From the NCBI GenBank assembly GCA_003695505.1, contig RFIY01000242.1, positions 1-18,399 of the forward strand: 18,399 bases of DNA, written 5' to 3'. How positions within the stretch are numbered: position 1 is the stretch's first letter; each line of letters starts with the position of its first letter. The notes under the pieces are model-generated. The model was given only the letters and a program-made list of their open reading frames with translations, searched no databases and had not been told where the DNA came from. Position numbers and translations under genes: made by a program. Source of the stretch: J088 sp003695505 [NCBI: Candidatus Dadabacteria bacterium] (GTDB taxonomy: Bacteria > J088). Shown here in pieces: positions 7,739 to 16,590 of this stretch.

Positions 7739-8296
7739 TTGTTAACCGGGAATCGCCATTTGTGGTACCTGCTGCTTGCCTGCGTTGGTGGCCTGCTGCT
7801 CGTGCACACCGTTGATGCCGAAGTCAACGACAACGGCATCTGCCATTTGACCGGCCAGGCGACCGTTGCGGTTGGCCAGACGGCCAACATTGCGCTCAGT
7901 GGTGACTGTTCACCCGAGCGCACCGGGTCGATCCAGATCGGTGTACAGGCGAATACGCCGCCCTCTATCGCTTCGGTGTCGTGGGTCGACCCGGTTCCGG
8001 CGGGCGGGGCGGTGACGTTGGAGGCGTCCGCCATCGACCCGGACATCCCCTTCGGGGACAATCTGACGTTCATCTGGGACGTGGGCGGCAACGGCGCCGT
8101 GAGTCCATCAACGACGGTCGTCAACGGCGTGGCACTGCAGGGGCAGGATGGCTTCCGTGCCAGCGTGACCTGGACACCATCGTCCGTGAATGCCGCTCAG
8201 CAGATATCGTTGCGCGTCTGTGACGACTTTGGCGGCGGGATTGGTGCAACCACCTGCGCAACCTGGTCAGGGACGATCAATGTTGTGGCGCCATAG
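7739..8296 (+). CDS. Exported protein with an Ig/PKD-like domain
   Basis: A 185-aa predicted exported protein. The likely start is TTG at 7739 (GGTGG just upstream, rather close); a second TTG at 7760 is possible. The N-terminus has a hydrophobic stretch and a plausible signal-peptidase I site after TVDA. LLAC in the leader is an atypical lipobox, so lipidation cannot be excluded. The mature part is essentially one Ig/PKD-like domain. Its core runs VQANTPP...AIDPD...FIWDV and aligns by eye with VQGNTQ...AIDPD...YHWEV in the preceding protein, so the two are paralogous domains. The 3' end overlaps the next gene by 17 bp. Function is unknown; it probably works with its neighbours. Confidence 0.75.
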   Translation: MLTGNRHLWYLLLACVGGLLLVHTVDAEVNDNGICHLTGQATVAVGQTANIALSGDCSPERTGSIQIGVQANTPPSIASVSWVDPVPAGGAVTLEASAIDPDIPFGDNLTFIWDVGGNGAVSPSTTVVNGVALQGQDGFRASVTWTPSSVNAAQQISLRVCDDFGGGIGATTCATWSGTINVVAP

Positions 8297-9206
8297 GATC
8301 GGTTTGTTGGTGGCCGGCTTGCTGATGACCGCCTGCGCGGGCAGCGGCGAATCGACCGTGCGCATCGGCGCGGCTGGTCTGGTCGAGGTGAACGGCGGCC
8401 TGTCGCCACTGGCCCCGGCTGATTTCACGAGCCGCGGGATTGGCACGGTTGTCGTTGACGTGATCGGGGAGACGTTCGAGACGTCGCTGGTGCTGAGCGC
8501 GGCGAGTCCAACGGCGGAACTGACACTTCCAAACGGCACGTACCGGTTTGTTGCCACGGCGGTTGGCGACGATGCAACGACGCAGGCGCCGCTCGATGCC
8601 TGGACCGGCGAAGTCAGCAGAACCCTTGGCGGGGGGACGCTTGATGTGCTGGTACCCCTGAGCGCGAACCCGGTTGCATCACGGGACGTCGTTCTGACGT
8701 TGACGGCAAGCGATCTGGCGCGCGTGGTCAGCGCACGACTCGCGCTTCAGTATGATCCGGGCAGTAGCGATGTACTGATGTTTGCGCCCTATCCCGAGGG
8801 GTTCAGTCCGGATCCTCCTGCCGTGAGTGCAGACAATGTGGACGTTTCCCTGGCCGATGTGCGCGTGACCGTGCCGGTGCCGGCTGTTGCCGGTTTCAGC
8901 GCCGTAGCCTTGAGCAGGGACGGGAGCAGTTTTGGGGCTGTCGCGCTCGCTGCAGGAGATGGGGCGGCAACGATTCGCATCGACAGCGCGGTGCCGGCCG
9001 ATTTCATCGGCATTGGTGGGCGGATTCGCGTTTCGCTGGATAGCGTGGTCGGGCTGAGCAGTGACGCAAACGGCTGGCTCGTCGCGACGGCGCAGGATGG
9101 CGATGCGGCCGGTGAGCAGGTGGCCGTGCCGGTCACGGGCGATACGCTTGACCTGGCCTGGCTGGATCCGGGGAGCTGGACCGTGGATCTGTTTGTGACG
9201 CCCTGA
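8280..9206 (+). CDS. Lipoprotein of unknown function
   Basis: A 308-aa predicted lipoprotein. The ATG at 8280 has AGGGA six bases upstream and overlaps the end of the previous gene by 17 bp, so translation is probably coupled. The leader ends in LMTAC (acceptor Cys19) followed by AGSGES. An N-terminal ~120-residue beta domain (TVVVDVIG..., LPNGTYRFVATAV) resembles in layout the N-terminal domain of the first protein of the cluster. The second part starts with a segment of the type LALQYDPGSSDV, which faintly recalls cohesin-like beta sandwiches. That likeness is weak and is not a family call. There are no Cys residues after the lipobox. It is the last gene of the plus-strand cluster. Confidence 0.8.
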   Translation: MLWRHRIGLLVAGLLMTACAGSGESTVRIGAAGLVEVNGGLSPLAPADFTSRGIGTVVVDVIGETFETSLVLSAASPTAELTLPNGTYRFVATAVGDDATTQAPLDAWTGEVSRTLGGGTLDVLVPLSANPVASRDVVLTLTASDLARVVSARLALQYDPGSSDVLMFAPYPEGFSPDPPAVSADNVDVSLADVRVTVPVPAVAGFSAVALSRDGSSFGAVALAAGDGAATIRIDSAVPADFIGIGGRIRVSLDSVVGLSSDANGWLVATAQDGDAAGEQVAVPVTGDTLDLAWLDPGSWTVDLFVTP

Positions 9207-9261
9207 TCCTCACGATGCGCGTGCAGGGGCGCGTTCTGGTTCGGGAGAACGACTGTACGCG

Positions 9262-9405
9262 TCAATATACAGAGATCAGTGCTGCGACGGTGAGCGTGAT
9301 GAGCAGGCAGGCTGCGCAGGCGAGCGCGAGGCGTGCGGCCAGCGGCAACCCGCGCATGCGCTCGAGGAGCTCAGACGGCGTCGGGTTGTCGCCGCTTGCA
9401 GTCAC
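9262..9405 (-). CDS. Possible small single-helix membrane protein after nqrM
   Basis: A 47-codon frame starting at GTG 9405 and overlapping the last 35 bp of nqrM in another frame. The protein would have a short polar N-terminus (TASGDNPTPSELLERMRG) and end in a strongly hydrophobic helix of about 23 residues, a tail-anchored layout. A G-run lies 9-13 bases before the GTG; it is a weak ribosome site. The part beyond nqrM (9262-9370) would otherwise be non-coding, yet it encodes a clean membrane helix. It may be an eighth or ninth protein of the nqr operon or a chance frame. I know of no named family. Confidence 0.35.
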   Translation of the reverse strand: MTASGDNPTPSELLERMRGLPLAARLALACAACLLITLTVAALISVY

Positions 9406-9571
9406 TGCGGTCGCCCCCGCAGAACTCGCATTCGCCTTCGAGACCGACCGCGCCGAGTCCACCGCATGATCCCTTGATCGGGTCACGGCGAAACAATACA
9501 CCGACGGCCATTGCCGCAATCACGACCAGAAACACGACCAGCGTCAGCAAAAACAGTTTTACAGCCATCAT
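9371..9571 (-). CDS. nqrM: Na+-NQR maturation protein NqrM
   Basis: A 66-aa membrane-anchored protein of the NqrM (formerly DUF539) family, which is needed to mature the NQR complex, most probably by delivering iron to the site formed by NqrD and NqrE. Residues 5-27 form one helix, followed by FRRDPIKGSCGGLGAVG and four cysteines at 36, 48, 51 and 58, the family hallmark. ATG 9571 overlaps the apbE stop as ATGA. A second ATG at 9568 is also possible and better spaced from the GAGG inside apbE. Its place directly after apbE in an nqrABCDEF-apbE-nqrM order is the classical arrangement and supports the call. Confidence 0.93.
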   Translation of the reverse strand: MMAVKLFLLTLVVFLVVIAAMAVGVLFRRDPIKGSCGGLGAVGLEGECEFCGGDRSDCKRRQPDAV

Positions 9572-10626
9572 GGCACCTCTTCATCTTCAGTGTACCTGTT
9601 CAGTTGGTCGGTGAACCAGCGGTTTTCTGTCGTGCGAAAACCCTGACCGTCATGGTCAATGAAGAGCGCAGGGATGCGCCAGTTGTTTGCAATGGCCAGG
9701 CCGCGTTTGCTGCCGGCCGCGAGTAATGCGGTCGCCCAGGCGTCGGCTTCACCGCAATCAGGCAGCAGGACGGTGACCGATGCCGTCGAATGGGTGACAG
9801 GGTGACCGCTGTGCGGGTCGATCGTGTGGCTGAGGCGCTGGCCGTTGACCACGCGGTAGTTTCGGTAGTCTCCGGAGGTTGCCAGGGAAATATCGCTCAG
9901 CTCAAGTACGCGCGAAATAGATCGGCCCGCGGGATCCGGTTGTTCTATGCCGATTCGCCAGAGGGTGCCGTCCGGTTTCCTGCCGTGCAGCCGTACCTCG
10001 CCGCCGACTTCGACCATATAGCCGAGGGCCTGGAGCTTGTCCAGGTCGGCGGCGACCGCGTCCACGGCCCAGCCTTTGGCAATCGCCGAAAGATCGAGCG
10101 TGACATCGGTGGTGCGCAGAACATCCTGGCCACGCAGACGAATGAATCGCCAGCCCGCCCGGTGTCGCAACGCGGTGAGCTCAGCGGCGGTTGGTGCGGT
10201 CGTTCTTCGGGACGGACCGAAGCCCCATGCGTCGACGAGCGGAAAGACCGTTGGATCAAAGTAGCCTTCACTGCGCTGCCAGACGCGATCGGCGACCTTG
10301 AGCAATTTCGCGAAATCGCGGGAAACGCGAAAACGCTTGCCGACCGGGGCGCGGTTGAGGCGGTTCAGTTCCGAGTTGGGTTTCCAGGTGGAGTAGCGGC
10401 GGTCAAGCTCGCGCAACCGGCTGTTGATCTGTCGCTCGACATCGGCTCGGATCGCCGGCGCGACGGCCGCCGCATAGACCGCGTGAACGGTCCAGGTGGT
10501 GCCCATGCTCTGGCCATGAAACGTCAATTGGGTGCGATCGGCCGGGCGCGAACATGCAGCGAGCAGGAACACAAGCCAAAGCCCCGCAAGAGCGGGGCTT
10601 TGGCGCAAACGTACGATAAGACCCAT
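9568..10626 (-). CDS. apbE: FAD:protein FMN transferase ApbE (lipoprotein)
   Basis: A 352-aa lipoprotein that covalently transfers FMN from FAD to a Thr in target proteins on the periplasmic side; here the targets are NqrB and NqrC of the same operon. The leader ends in LLAAC (acceptor Cys25). Family motifs run in order: GQSMGTTW (38-45), GYFDPTVFPLVDAWGFG (121-137), DLSAIAKGWAVD (178-189), VEVGGEVR (205-212), SHTIDPHSGHPV (266-277) and ADAWATALL (294-302). The ATG at 10626 lies 13 bp after the nqrF stop and has only a weak ribosome site. Codons 8-18, within the signal peptide, form a perfect 13-bp hairpin (separate entry). The stop overlaps the nqrM start. Confidence 0.96.
   Translation of the reverse strand: MGLIVRLRQSPALAGLWLVFLLAACSRPADRTQLTFHGQSMGTTWTVHAVYAAAVAPAIRADVERQINSRLRELDRRYSTWKPNSELNRLNRAPVGKRFRVSRDFAKLLKVADRVWQRSEGYFDPTVFPLVDAWGFGPSRRTTAPTAAELTALRHRAGWRFIRLRGQDVLRTTDVTLDLSAIAKGWAVDAVAADLDKLQALGYMVEVGGEVRLHGRKPDGTLWRIGIEQPDPAGRSISRVLELSDISLATSGDYRNYRVVNGQRLSHTIDPHSGHPVTHSTASVTVLLPDCGEADAWATALLAAGSKRGLAIANNWRIPALFIDHDGQGFRTTENRWFTDQLNRYTEDEEVP
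10575..10604 (-). other. 13-bp perfect hairpin inside the start of apbE
   Basis: GCCAAAGCCCCGC and GCGGGGCTTTGGC pair without mismatch around a 4-base loop. On the minus strand the following bases are TTGTGTTCC, only moderately T-rich. The AAAGCCCCGC/GCGGGGCTTT core looks like a classical intrinsic terminator, but here it lies within coding sequence, about 36 bases downstream of the nqrF stop. It could reduce transcription into apbE-nqrM, block 3' exonucleases, or affect translation of the apbE leader. Confidence 0.6.
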
Positions 10627-10639
10627 TGGAATCTGGCGG

Positions 10640-11860
10640 TCAGCCACCAAAGTCGTCGAAGAAGATGTTCTCACGCTCAACGCCGAGGCTGTCGAGCATG
10701 TTGATGACGGCATCGATCATCAACGGTGGGCCGCACAGGTAGTACTCGCAGTCCTCGGGAGCCGGGTGGTCCTTGAGGTAGTTTTCGTAGACGACCTGAT
10801 GAATGAAGCCGACAGGGCCGTCCCAGTTATCTTCGGGCTGTGGATCCGACAGCGCAACGTGCCACGAGAAGTTCTCGTGCTCTTCGGCGAGTTTTTTGAA
10901 GTGATCGTCGTAGAACAGTTCGCGAAGTGAGCGGGCACCGTACCAGTACGAAATCTTGCGCTGGGAATGGCGGCGCTTGAGCAGGTCGAAGACGTGCGAG
11001 CGCAGCGGCGCCATCCCTGCACCACCACCGATGTAGATCATTTCGGCGTCGGTTTCCTGGATGAAGAATTCGCCGAACGGACCGTAGACGGTCACCTTGT
11101 CTCCGGGTTTGCGGCTGAATACATATGACGACATTCGCCCGGGCGGCAGATCGGTGCCGGGCGGCGGCGTAGCGATCCGGATGTTGAACATCAGAATGCC
11201 CTTCTCGTCCGGATAGTTGGCCATCGAGTAGGCGCGGACCGTTTCTTCGTCGACCTTCGACTCGATGTCCCAGAGATTGAACCGGTCCCAGTCGGGGCGG
11301 TATTCCTCTTCGATATCGAAATCACGGAACGTGCAGTGGTAGGGCGGTGCTTCGAGCTGTACGTATCCACCCGCCTTGAATTCGACCTCTTCCCCTGGCG
11401 GTAGTTCGAGCACCAGCTCCTTGATGAAGGTCGCGACGTTGTGGTTGGAGCGCACGGTGCATTCCCAACGCTTGACACCAAAGACTTCTTCGGGAACCTG
11501 GACCTTGAGGTCTTCCTTGACCGTGAGCTGGCAGGACAGCCGCGCGCCTTCTGCAATTTCGCGCTTGGTGAAGTGGACCGCTTCCGTTGGAAGGATGTCG
11601 CCGCCGCCTTCCTTGACGATGACGCGGCATTGCGCGCAGGTACCCCCGCCGCCACAGGCCGACGAAAGAAAGATTCCCTGATCAGCGAGGGCGTTGAGCA
11701 GTTTGGCGCCAGCCGGGACCTCCAGAAGCTTCTCGTCATTGATCAGAACCTTGACCGGCCCGGTCGGAACGAGGCGCTTTCGGGCGAAGATAATGACCAG
11801 CGCCAGCGCCAGGACGATCAGCGTGAACATGACGACGCCGAGAAGAATGTCGAAAATCAT
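10640..11860 (-). CDS. nqrF: Na+-translocating NADH:quinone oxidoreductase subunit F
   Basis: A 406-aa subunit, the usual length. It is the entry point of the complex: it takes electrons from NADH to FAD and on to a [2Fe-2S] cluster on the cytosolic face. One N-terminal helix (4-26) anchors it. The ferredoxin domain has cluster ligands Cys69, Cys75, Cys78 and Cys110 ([12 protein letters not shown] ... LSC). The FAD motif [11 protein letters not shown] and the NADH-binding [12 protein letters not shown] follow, and the protein ends in FDDFGG. The ATG at 11860 has AGG about 12 bases upstream. The gap to nqrE is 44 bp, the largest inside the nqrA-F block. Confidence 0.98.
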   Translation of the reverse strand: MIFDILLGVVMFTLIVLALALVIIFARKRLVPTGPVKVLINDEKLLEVPAGAKLLNALADQGIFLSSACGGGGTCAQCRVIVKEGGGDILPTEAVHFTKREIAEGARLSCQLTVKEDLKVQVPEEVFGVKRWECTVRSNHNVATFIKELVLELPPGEEVEFKAGGYVQLEAPPYHCTFRDFDIEEEYRPDWDRFNLWDIESKVDEETVRAYSMANYPDEKGILMFNIRIATPPPGTDLPPGRMSSYVFSRKPGDKVTVYGPFGEFFIQETDAEMIYIGGGAGMAPLRSHVFDLLKRRHSQRKISYWYGARSLRELFYDDHFKKLAEEHENFSWHVALSDPQPEDNWDGPVGFIHQVVYENYLKDHPAPEDCEYYLCGPPLMIDAVINMLDSLGVERENIFFDDFGG

Positions 11861-11904
11861 GATGGATACACCTGTAGAGCAGGAAACATCTGGTCAGCGA
11901 GAAA

Positions 11905-12513
11905 TCAGAGCTGTACGCCGGAAAATGCCATGAACGCCATGGCCATCAGGCCGGCGGTGATAAACGTGATGCCCAGTCCTTTCAGCCCGTCTGGGACATC
12001 GGCGAATTTCAGTCGTTCGCGGATCCCGGCAAGTCCGACGATCGCCAGCGCCCATCCCGCACCGGAACCGAATCCGTAGACGACACTCTCGCCGAAGGTG
12101 TAGTCTCGTTCGACCATGAACAGGGAGCCACCAAGGATCGCGCAGTTGACGGTAATCAGCGGCAGGAAAATCCCGAGTGCGTTGTAGAGCGCCGGAAAAA
12201 ACCGATCGAGCGTCATTTCGAGAATCTGGACGATCGCGGCGATGACGCCAATGTAGCTGACGTAACCGAGGAATGTGAGATCGACATCGGGCAGTCCCGC
12301 CCAGGCCAGTGCGCCTTCGCGCAGCAGGTCATTGAAAATGATGTTGTTGACCGGCACGGTGATGGCCTGGACGACGATGACGGCGATGCCGAGACCAATC
12401 GCGGTCGCGATGCGTTTGGATACTGCAAGAAACGTACACATGCCGAGAAAGAAGGCCAGCGCCATGTTCTCGACGAAGACCGCCTTGACAAACAGGCTGA
12501 TGTAGTGCTCCAT
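11905..12513 (-). CDS. nqrE: Na+-translocating NADH:quinone oxidoreductase subunit E
   Basis: A 202-aa integral membrane subunit with six helices. It pairs with NqrD as an inverted pseudo-twofold partner in the Na+/electron path. The metal-site cysteines are visible at Cys26 ([14 protein letters not shown]) and Cys124 ([10 protein letters not shown]), one in each half-helix pair. The ATG at 12513 has GGAGG 6 bases upstream. It lies 12 bp after the nqrD stop. Confidence 0.98.
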   Translation of the reverse strand: MEHYISLFVKAVFVENMALAFFLGMCTFLAVSKRIATAIGLGIAVIVVQAITVPVNNIIFNDLLREGALAWAGLPDVDLTFLGYVSYIGVIAAIVQILEMTLDRFFPALYNALGIFLPLITVNCAILGGSLFMVERDYTFGESVVYGFGSGAGWALAIVGLAGIRERLKFADVPDGLKGLGITFITAGLMAMAFMAFSGVQL

Positions 12514-12525
12514 GACGAACCTCCG

Positions 12526-13206
12526 TCAGGCGGCCAGCGGCAGGTCGTATTCCGCCGCCTCTTCGTTGGTGATCACATGAAACTCTTCATGTTCGACCTG
12601 TTCGGGCTTTGCGGTGCGCAGTGCCCAGATGATGAAGCCGATCAGGAAGAAAGCGCTCGGGGGCATCAGCATCAGCCCATTGGGCACATACCATCCGCCA
12701 TCCGTGACTGGAATCAGCAATTTGTGACCCAGCAGGGATCCCGACCCCAGCAGCTCGCGAACGACCGAAAGGGATACAAGGATGAAGCTGTAGCCGAGGC
12801 CGTTGCCGATGCCATCGAGGAAGCTGAGCCCCGGCGGGTTCTTCATTGCGAAGGCTTCGGTGCGTCCCATCACGATGCAGTTCGTGATAATCAGTCCGAC
12901 GAAGACCGACAGTTGTTTGCTGAGACCGTATGCAAAGGCGCGCAAAATCTGATCGACCACGATGACGAGTGACGCGATGATCGTCATCTGGACGATAATC
13001 CGAATACTCGACGGAATATGATTGCGAATCAGACTCACGCCGAGATTGGAGAACGCCGTGACTGCCGTCAGCGCAGCTGCCATAACGAGGGCCGTATTCA
13101 TTTGTCCGGTGACCGCTAGTGCGGAGCAGATACCAAGGATCTGCAAGGCGATCGGATTGTTGTCAAAAATCGGCCCGAACAGAATTTTCTTCGGCGATTC
13201 GGCCAT
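12526..13206 (-). CDS. nqrD: Na+-translocating NADH:quinone oxidoreductase subunit D
   Basis: A 226-aa integral membrane subunit, a relative of NqrE. Conserved cysteines are Cys27 ([11 protein letters not shown]) and Cys110 ([10 protein letters not shown]), which with the NqrE pair form the intramembrane iron or [2Fe-2S] centre. The C-terminus extends past the last helix with an acidic tail (residues ~200-226). The ribosome site AAGGAGG, 7 bases before the ATG at 13206, is the strongest in the operon, suggesting high translation. It starts 17 bp after the nqrC stop. Confidence 0.98.
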   Translation of the reverse strand: MAESPKKILFGPIFDNNPIALQILGICSALAVTGQMNTALVMAAALTAVTAFSNLGVSLIRNHIPSSIRIIVQMTIIASLVIVVDQILRAFAYGLSKQLSVFVGLIITNCIVMGRTEAFAMKNPPGLSFLDGIGNGLGYSFILVSLSVVRELLGSGSLLGHKLLIPVTDGGWYVPNGLMLMPPSAFFLIGFIIWALRTAKPEQVEHEEFHVITNEEAAEYDLPLAA

Positions 13207-13223
13207 GGACAGACCTCCTTCGG

Positions 13224-14006
13224 TCAGGAAATGGCGCCCTGTTGCAGCTTGCGCAGGAACGGGTGGTAGCCCTGGTCTCCGAGCCAGAAATGCATCATGT
13301 GTTCCACGCCATTGGATGTCAGTGTTGCACCGGACAGGCCGTCAACCTTGTGCTCGGCACCGGGCGCAGAAGCATCGACGCGACCCTTGATGACATCAAG
13401 CGCGACGGCACCGTTGTCATCGTAGATCTTCTTGCCGTGCCAGAGGGCCTTCCAGCGCGGGTTGTCGACTTCACCGCCGAGGCCCGGCGTTTCCGCGTGC
13501 TCGTAGTATGTGAGCCCGCAGATGGTATTGCCATCGGCCTCAACACAGAGGAATCCGCGCAATGTCGACCACAGGCCGTAACCGCGGATCGGCAGGATGA
13601 CCTTGTCGATGGCGCCGTCGGGCGTTCGGACAATGTAGATCTGCGCGTAATGCTCGCGGCGACCGATCCCGGCAATATCTGCCTCACGCGGCAATTTGTC
13701 GCTCAGATTCGGATCTTTTTCCGCGCGTCGCTGATCGTAGGTGTCGGGATCAACGGCTGTCGTGTACGCTCCGGTGTCGAGGTCGATGACCCGACGCTCT
13801 ATCTTGCTGAACGCCGTTGCCACATCGGTATCATCGTGTAGAAGTCCGGCCGCTTCAAGAACATTCTTCTGCAGGTCGAGCGCCTTGTTTTTTTCCTGAT
13901 AGGGCTTGAGCAGGACGGCCGCGCTGGAGACCAGAACGGAACAGACGATGGCGACGGAGGCCGCGACGATAATGGTCTTGCCGACGGTGTCGTTGGATGC
14001 GCTCAT
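13224..14006 (-). CDS. nqrC: Na+-translocating NADH:quinone oxidoreductase subunit C
   Basis: A 260-aa subunit with one N-terminal helix (about 11-34) and a periplasmic domain that carries covalent FMN. The flavinylation motif is canonical: DGLSGAT with the FMN acceptor Thr228, the substrate of ApbE. The ATG at 14006 overlaps the nqrB stop as ATGA, and GCAGGAG within the end of nqrB serves as ribosome site, so the two should be translationally coupled. Confidence 0.98.
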   Translation of the reverse strand: MSASNDTVGKTIIVAASVAIVCSVLVSSAAVLLKPYQEKNKALDLQKNVLEAAGLLHDDTDVATAFSKIERRVIDLDTGAYTTAVDPDTYDQRRAEKDPNLSDKLPREADIAGIGRREHYAQIYIVRTPDGAIDKVILPIRGYGLWSTLRGFLCVEADGNTICGLTYYEHAETPGLGGEVDNPRWKALWHGKKIYDDNGAVALDVIKGRVDASAPGAEHKVDGLSGATLTSNGVEHMMHFWLGDQGYHPFLRKLQQGAIS

Positions 14007-15232
14007 TGGCCGGCTCCTGCCAGGCTGAGCCGCCGCTTGCGGCGACGAATGTTGGCCTGCGTTACAAAGTAGTCGATCAGTGGGGCAAAAACATTACCAA
14101 ACAGAATTGCAAGCATCATGCCTTCGGGGAAGGCAGGATTGACGACGCGGACGAGCATGACCATGACGCCAATCAGCACGCCGTACCAGAAGCGACCAGC
14201 CTCAGTCATCGCCGCGGAGACTGGATCCGTTGCCATGAAGACCATGCCGTAGGCGAAGCCGCCCAGGACGAGGTGCCAGTACCACGGCATCGCGAACATC
14301 GGGTTGGTGTCGCTGCCGATCAGATTGAACAGCGTCGAGATGACGACCATGCCGGTAAACACGCCGGCCATAATGCGCCACGAGCCAATCCGCGTCAGAA
14401 TCAGCAGCCCGGCGCCGGCGAGAATCAGCAGCGTGGACGTTTCGCCGATCGAGCCCGGGATGAATCCGAGGAACGCATCCAGCCAGGTCACACCCGCATC
14501 ATGCAACGCCGGGACCCCTCCTTGCGCGGCGATCGCCAGCGGTGTCGCGCGTGTTGCGCCGTCCACAGCGACCCAGACCGCATCGCCGGACATTTGTGCC
14601 GGGTAGGCGAAGAACAGGAATGCGCGGCCAACCAGTGCCGGGTTGAGGAAGTTCTTGCCGACGCCACCGAAGACTTCCTTGCCGACGACGACGCCAAAGG
14701 CGATACCAAGGGCGACCTGCCAGAGCGGGATGGTCGGCGGCAGGATCAGCGAAAAGAGAATGGATGTGACGAGGAAACCTTCGGTGATTTCGTGGCCACG
14801 GACGATTGCGAACAGCGCTTCGAGGTTGCCGCCGACGATCAAGGTCACCAGGTAGATCGGCAGAAAGTACATTGCGCCGTGCAACAGACAATGCCAGATG
14901 TTGCCGGGATCGAAGCCGGCGAGTGCGGCGACGATCGCGCCGCGCCAGCCTTCGGCGGCGGTCAGGCCCATCGCAGCCATGGTGGCGTTCGCCTGATAGC
15001 CGACTGCATACATACCGAAGATCATTGCCGGCAGCGTCGCGAACCAGACGGTGATCATGACGCGCTTGAGATCGGCGCCATCGCGGACGTGCGACGCCGT
15101 TCGTGTGCGCTCTGCGGGCGTAAACAGGAAGGTGAACGGCGCTTCGTAGAGCGCGTGGAACTTTTCGAGCGACCCGCCCTTTTCGAACAGGTGCTCCTTG
15201 CTTTTGAGGAGGTCGAGCAGTTTTTGTTTCAT
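14003..15232 (-). CDS. nqrB: Na+-translocating NADH:quinone oxidoreductase subunit B
   Basis: A 409-aa multi-helix membrane subunit, the Na+-translocating core, with covalent FMN and, in characterised complexes, bound riboflavin. Family-typical segments include [14 protein letters not shown] near the N-terminus, [37 protein letters not shown] and [16 protein letters not shown]. The FMN site reads DGATRAT with acceptor Thr230. The usual SGAT is replaced by TRAT, so the Gly before Ala is an Arg. The start is ATG 15232 (MKQKLLDLL), 7 bp after the nqrA stop, with AGGT overlapping that stop; longer in-frame starts at up to 15295 lie inside nqrA and add a non-family N-terminus. Confidence 0.97.
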   Translation of the reverse strand: MKQKLLDLLKSKEHLFEKGGSLEKFHALYEAPFTFLFTPAERTRTASHVRDGADLKRVMITVWFATLPAMIFGMYAVGYQANATMAAMGLTAAEGWRGAIVAALAGFDPGNIWHCLLHGAMYFLPIYLVTLIVGGNLEALFAIVRGHEITEGFLVTSILFSLILPPTIPLWQVALGIAFGVVVGKEVFGGVGKNFLNPALVGRAFLFFAYPAQMSGDAVWVAVDGATRATPLAIAAQGGVPALHDAGVTWLDAFLGFIPGSIGETSTLLILAGAGLLILTRIGSWRIMAGVFTGMVVISTLFNLIGSDTNPMFAMPWYWHLVLGGFAYGMVFMATDPVSAAMTEAGRFWYGVLIGVMVMLVRVVNPAFPEGMMLAILFGNVFAPLIDYFVTQANIRRRKRRLSLAGAGQ

Positions 15233-15239
15233 CCCAGAC

Positions 15240-16586
15240 CTACCATTCCCGTTCGATCTCTGCGAGGTTCTTGCGCAGGATCGGGCCGTAGTCATTCTTG
15301 CTCGGGCAGACGAAGGTGCACAGCGCCAGATCTTCTTCGTCCAGATCGAGTACGCCGAGTTCGATCGCAGTATCGGTATCTCCGACCAGGATCGCGCGAA
15401 GTAGCGGCGAGATCAGGATGTCGAGCGGCCAGACATCGTCATAGACGCTGAGTGGGATCATGGCTCGTGGGCTGCCGTGCGTGTCAGTCGTCAGTTCATA
15501 CTCTCGTTCGGGATCCAGCAGCCGGTCGAGATAGATGTTGAGTGCCGAAAACTTGTCCTTGCCGCCGCTGAGTGCAAGCCAGCCGAGCAGTTCATGTTCG
15601 ACGCGGTCGGAGATCGCCGAGACCTGCGTGTGGTAGCGACCGAGGTAGTCGATCGGCGCAATGCTCAATCGTCCGGACAGCACCGAACCCGAGACCACGC
15701 GCGTCGGCCCTTCGCGCAATTCGTCGGCGGTCAGGTCGGACAGACTCGCGCCCAGACGCGTGCGCAGGTAACGGGGATCGCGTACTTGTGGGCCGCCGAA
15801 TGCAACGATCCGCGTCGTCTCGAGCCGCCCTTCGCGCAGCAGCGTCGCCAGCGCCAGGACATCCTGATAGCCGATCGTCCAAACCGTGCGGTGCTGCCCC
15901 ACGGGTTCGAGATAGTGGATGTGGGTACCCACCAGACCCGCCGGGTGTGGTCCGTCGAATGATACGACCCTGACGCCATCCACGTCGACCCCGGGAACCC
16001 AGGTGTCAGCCTGTTTGGTCACGTACACGGGACCGCTGGTCAGGCGTGTCAACGCGGTCAGGCCTGCCTGAAAATCGTCGGCGCGGTCGCGGATGATCGG
16101 CACCGGGTCGAGGGCCAGCGGATTCGTGTCCATCGCCGCAACGAAAATGGCGGCCGGGCGAGAACCCGGATCCGGCACTTTCGAGAATGGGCGCGTGCGG
16201 AACGCGGTCCACATCCCGGATTCGAGCAGCAATGCTTCGAGTTGTTCAGCAGAGCTGGTGGCCGGATCAAGCGTCGAAAATGTTTCCTGATCATCGCTGC
16301 CATCCAGCTCAATTTCGACCGAAAGCAGTCGCCGTTTCAGGCCCCGGTTTACCGCCAGGACCTTGCCGGTTCCCGGTGACGTAAAGCGGATGTCCGGCCG
16401 TTTCTTGTCGACGAAGAGCGTCTGCCCGAGCCGAACCGAATCGCCTTCGGCGACCTGCAGGGTTGGACGCAAGCCGTGGTAGTCTGGGCCAATCAGCGCG
16501 ACGCGACGAACTTCGGCGCCGTCTTCAATGACGGGGCGAGGTCGGCCGGCAATCGGAATATCCAGACCGCGTTTGATTTTGATCAT
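15240..16586 (-). CDS. nqrA: Na+-translocating NADH:quinone oxidoreductase subunit A
   Basis: A 448-aa peripheral subunit, the usual length, that has no tightly bound cofactor of its own and contributes to quinone and inhibitor interaction on the cytosolic side. The N-terminus [14 protein letters not shown] and the C-terminal segments [53 protein letters not shown] (quoted piecewise by region 395-435) are typical of the family. The start is ATG 16586 with GGGAG 8 bases upstream; a 19-residue extension upstream in frame is not family-like. First gene of the nqr operon, behind a 342-bp leader region. Confidence 0.97.
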   Translation of the reverse strand: MIKIKRGLDIPIAGRPRPVIEDGAEVRRVALIGPDYHGLRPTLQVAEGDSVRLGQTLFVDKKRPDIRFTSPGTGKVLAVNRGLKRRLLSVEIELDGSDDQETFSTLDPATSSAEQLEALLLESGMWTAFRTRPFSKVPDPGSRPAAIFVAAMDTNPLALDPVPIIRDRADDFQAGLTALTRLTSGPVYVTKQADTWVPGVDVDGVRVVSFDGPHPAGLVGTHIHYLEPVGQHRTVWTIGYQDVLALATLLREGRLETTRIVAFGGPQVRDPRYLRTRLGASLSDLTADELREGPTRVVSGSVLSGRLSIAPIDYLGRYHTQVSAISDRVEHELLGWLALSGGKDKFSALNIYLDRLLDPEREYELTTDTHGSPRAMIPLSVYDDVWPLDILISPLLRAILVGDTDTAIELGVLDLDEEDLALCTFVCPSKNDYGPILRKNLAEIEREW

Positions 16587-16590
16587 GGTG

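Noticed and set aside
8640-8800. Cohesin domain in the third exported protein
   Set aside because: Only a short YDP-type strand is suggestive; not enough to name the family.
9207-9261. Intrinsic terminator between the converging exported-protein cluster and nqr operon
   Set aside because: Only a 5-bp GTTCT/AGAAC stem without T-tract is visible.
9568-9726. Plus-strand frames over apbE and nqrM
   Set aside because: Shadows of clearly recognised minus-strand genes.
13997-15451. 484-codon plus-strand frame over nqrB
   Set aside because: Antisense to nqrB, which is recognised along its whole length; the translated product is low-complexity and charged.
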